Shown: piece after piece, positions 5,244 through 5,399 of the stretch
Layout of the letters: each line of letters opens with the position of its first letter
Numbering within the stretch: the first letter of the stretch is position 1
NCBI GenBank assembly: GCA_031261905.1
Contig: JAISIS010000196.1
Location: 1 to 5,399, forward strand
Reading direction: 5' to 3'
DNA length: 5,399 nucleotides
Source of the DNA: Burkholderiaceae bacterium
Lineage (GTDB): Bacteria; Pseudomonadota; Gammaproteobacteria; Burkholderiales; Burkholderiaceae_D
Notes under the pieces: model-generated
What the model saw: the letters and a program-made list of their open reading frames with translations, nothing else
What the model was told of the DNA's origin: nothing
Databases searched by the model: none
Made by a program: the position numbers and the translations under genes

Positions 5244-5281
5244 TTTCCGCTTTCCGCTTTTATCCGGTAATCCGGTAATCC
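5244..5281. repeat. Short tandem repeats in the right-hand intergenic region
   Basis: TTTCCGC occurs twice in tandem (5244-5257), followed by two and a half copies of ATCCGGTA (5262-5281). TCCGG or its complement also appears at 5213-5217, 5224-5228 and 5286-5290. The region 5193-5399 has no gene that I can support; it consists of these repeats and the terminator at its right end. Confidence 0.7.
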
Positions 5282-5338
5282 CTGTTTCCGGCCCTTCCCT
5301 TGCGCCCCCTTTGATACGCGCACTGGCTTGCATCCCGC

Positions 5339-5374
5339 AAAAAAGAAAGGCGGGAGTGCTTTCGCACAGCCGCC
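5339..5374 (-). terminator. Intrinsic terminator of an off-window minus-strand gene
   Basis: On the minus strand GGCGG (5370-5374) pairs with CCGCC (5349-5353) and GTGC (5364-5367) pairs with GCAC (5356-5359). They are separated by a 2-by-2 internal loop and closed by a GAAA tetraloop. TTTCTTTTTT (5339-5348) follows. The plus strand has no T-run after the stem. A minus-strand gene ending beyond or very near the right edge is implied; a TGA at 5393-5395 could be its stop, but too little is visible to say. Confidence 0.8.
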
Positions 5375-5399
5375 GGGTATTTCCGGGTTGCGTCAGGAA

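Noticed and set aside
1..5399. CRISPR array, insertion sequence, tRNA or rRNA
   Set aside because: I saw no regularly spaced repeats, transposase motifs, terminal inverted repeats, tRNA-like cloverleaf or rRNA-like sequence.

Overview
The window looks like chromosomal DNA of a betaproteobacterium, most likely of the Burkholderiales. Three things suggest this. There is an S-adenosylhomocysteine (SAH) riboswitch in front of ahcY. The ahcY product is of the long bacterial form. A small 'phage holin family' membrane protein follows ahcY directly, an arrangement I know from betaproteobacteria, where metF often comes next. The family III CoA-transferase resembles formyl-CoA:oxalate CoA-transferase of Oxalobacter formigenes. 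With only moderate G+C, this makes an Oxalobacter-like oxalotroph a reasonable guess, but that assignment is inference.

Layout, left to right. Positions 1-1862 hold a minus-strand SAM-cycle unit: extended -10 promoter, SAH riboswitch, strong Shine-Dalgarno, ahcY, then the start of the holin-like gene, which runs off the left edge. Positions 1931-2863 (minus) encode a stand-alone formyltransferase that resembles the hydrolase domain of 10-formyltetrahydrofolate dehydrogenase. Positions 2965-4254 (minus) encode the frc-like CoA-transferase. A strong intrinsic terminator sits between these two genes, and its U-tract touches the Shine-Dalgarno of the formyltransferase. Positions 4255-4583 are a divergent control region with two FNR-type palindromes whose centres lie exactly 40 bp apart. 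Positions 4584-5192 (plus) encode a Crp/Fnr-superfamily regulator without the iron-sulfur cysteines of FNR. The right end (5193-5399) has no recognisable gene. It holds short repeats and a minus-strand terminator for a gene beyond the edge.

How the parts may work together: each divergent promoter has a -10-like box placed so that the nearer palindrome is centred about -41.5 and the farther one about -81.5. This suggests that one Crp/Fnr protein, perhaps the one encoded here, controls both itself and the CoA-transferase. Formyl-CoA or oxalate chemistry by the CoA-transferase and one-carbon formyl chemistry by the formyltransferase would make a small C1 module next to the SAM/SAH recycling gene. 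The substrates of both enzymes and the identity of the regulator at the boxes cannot be settled from sequence alone.
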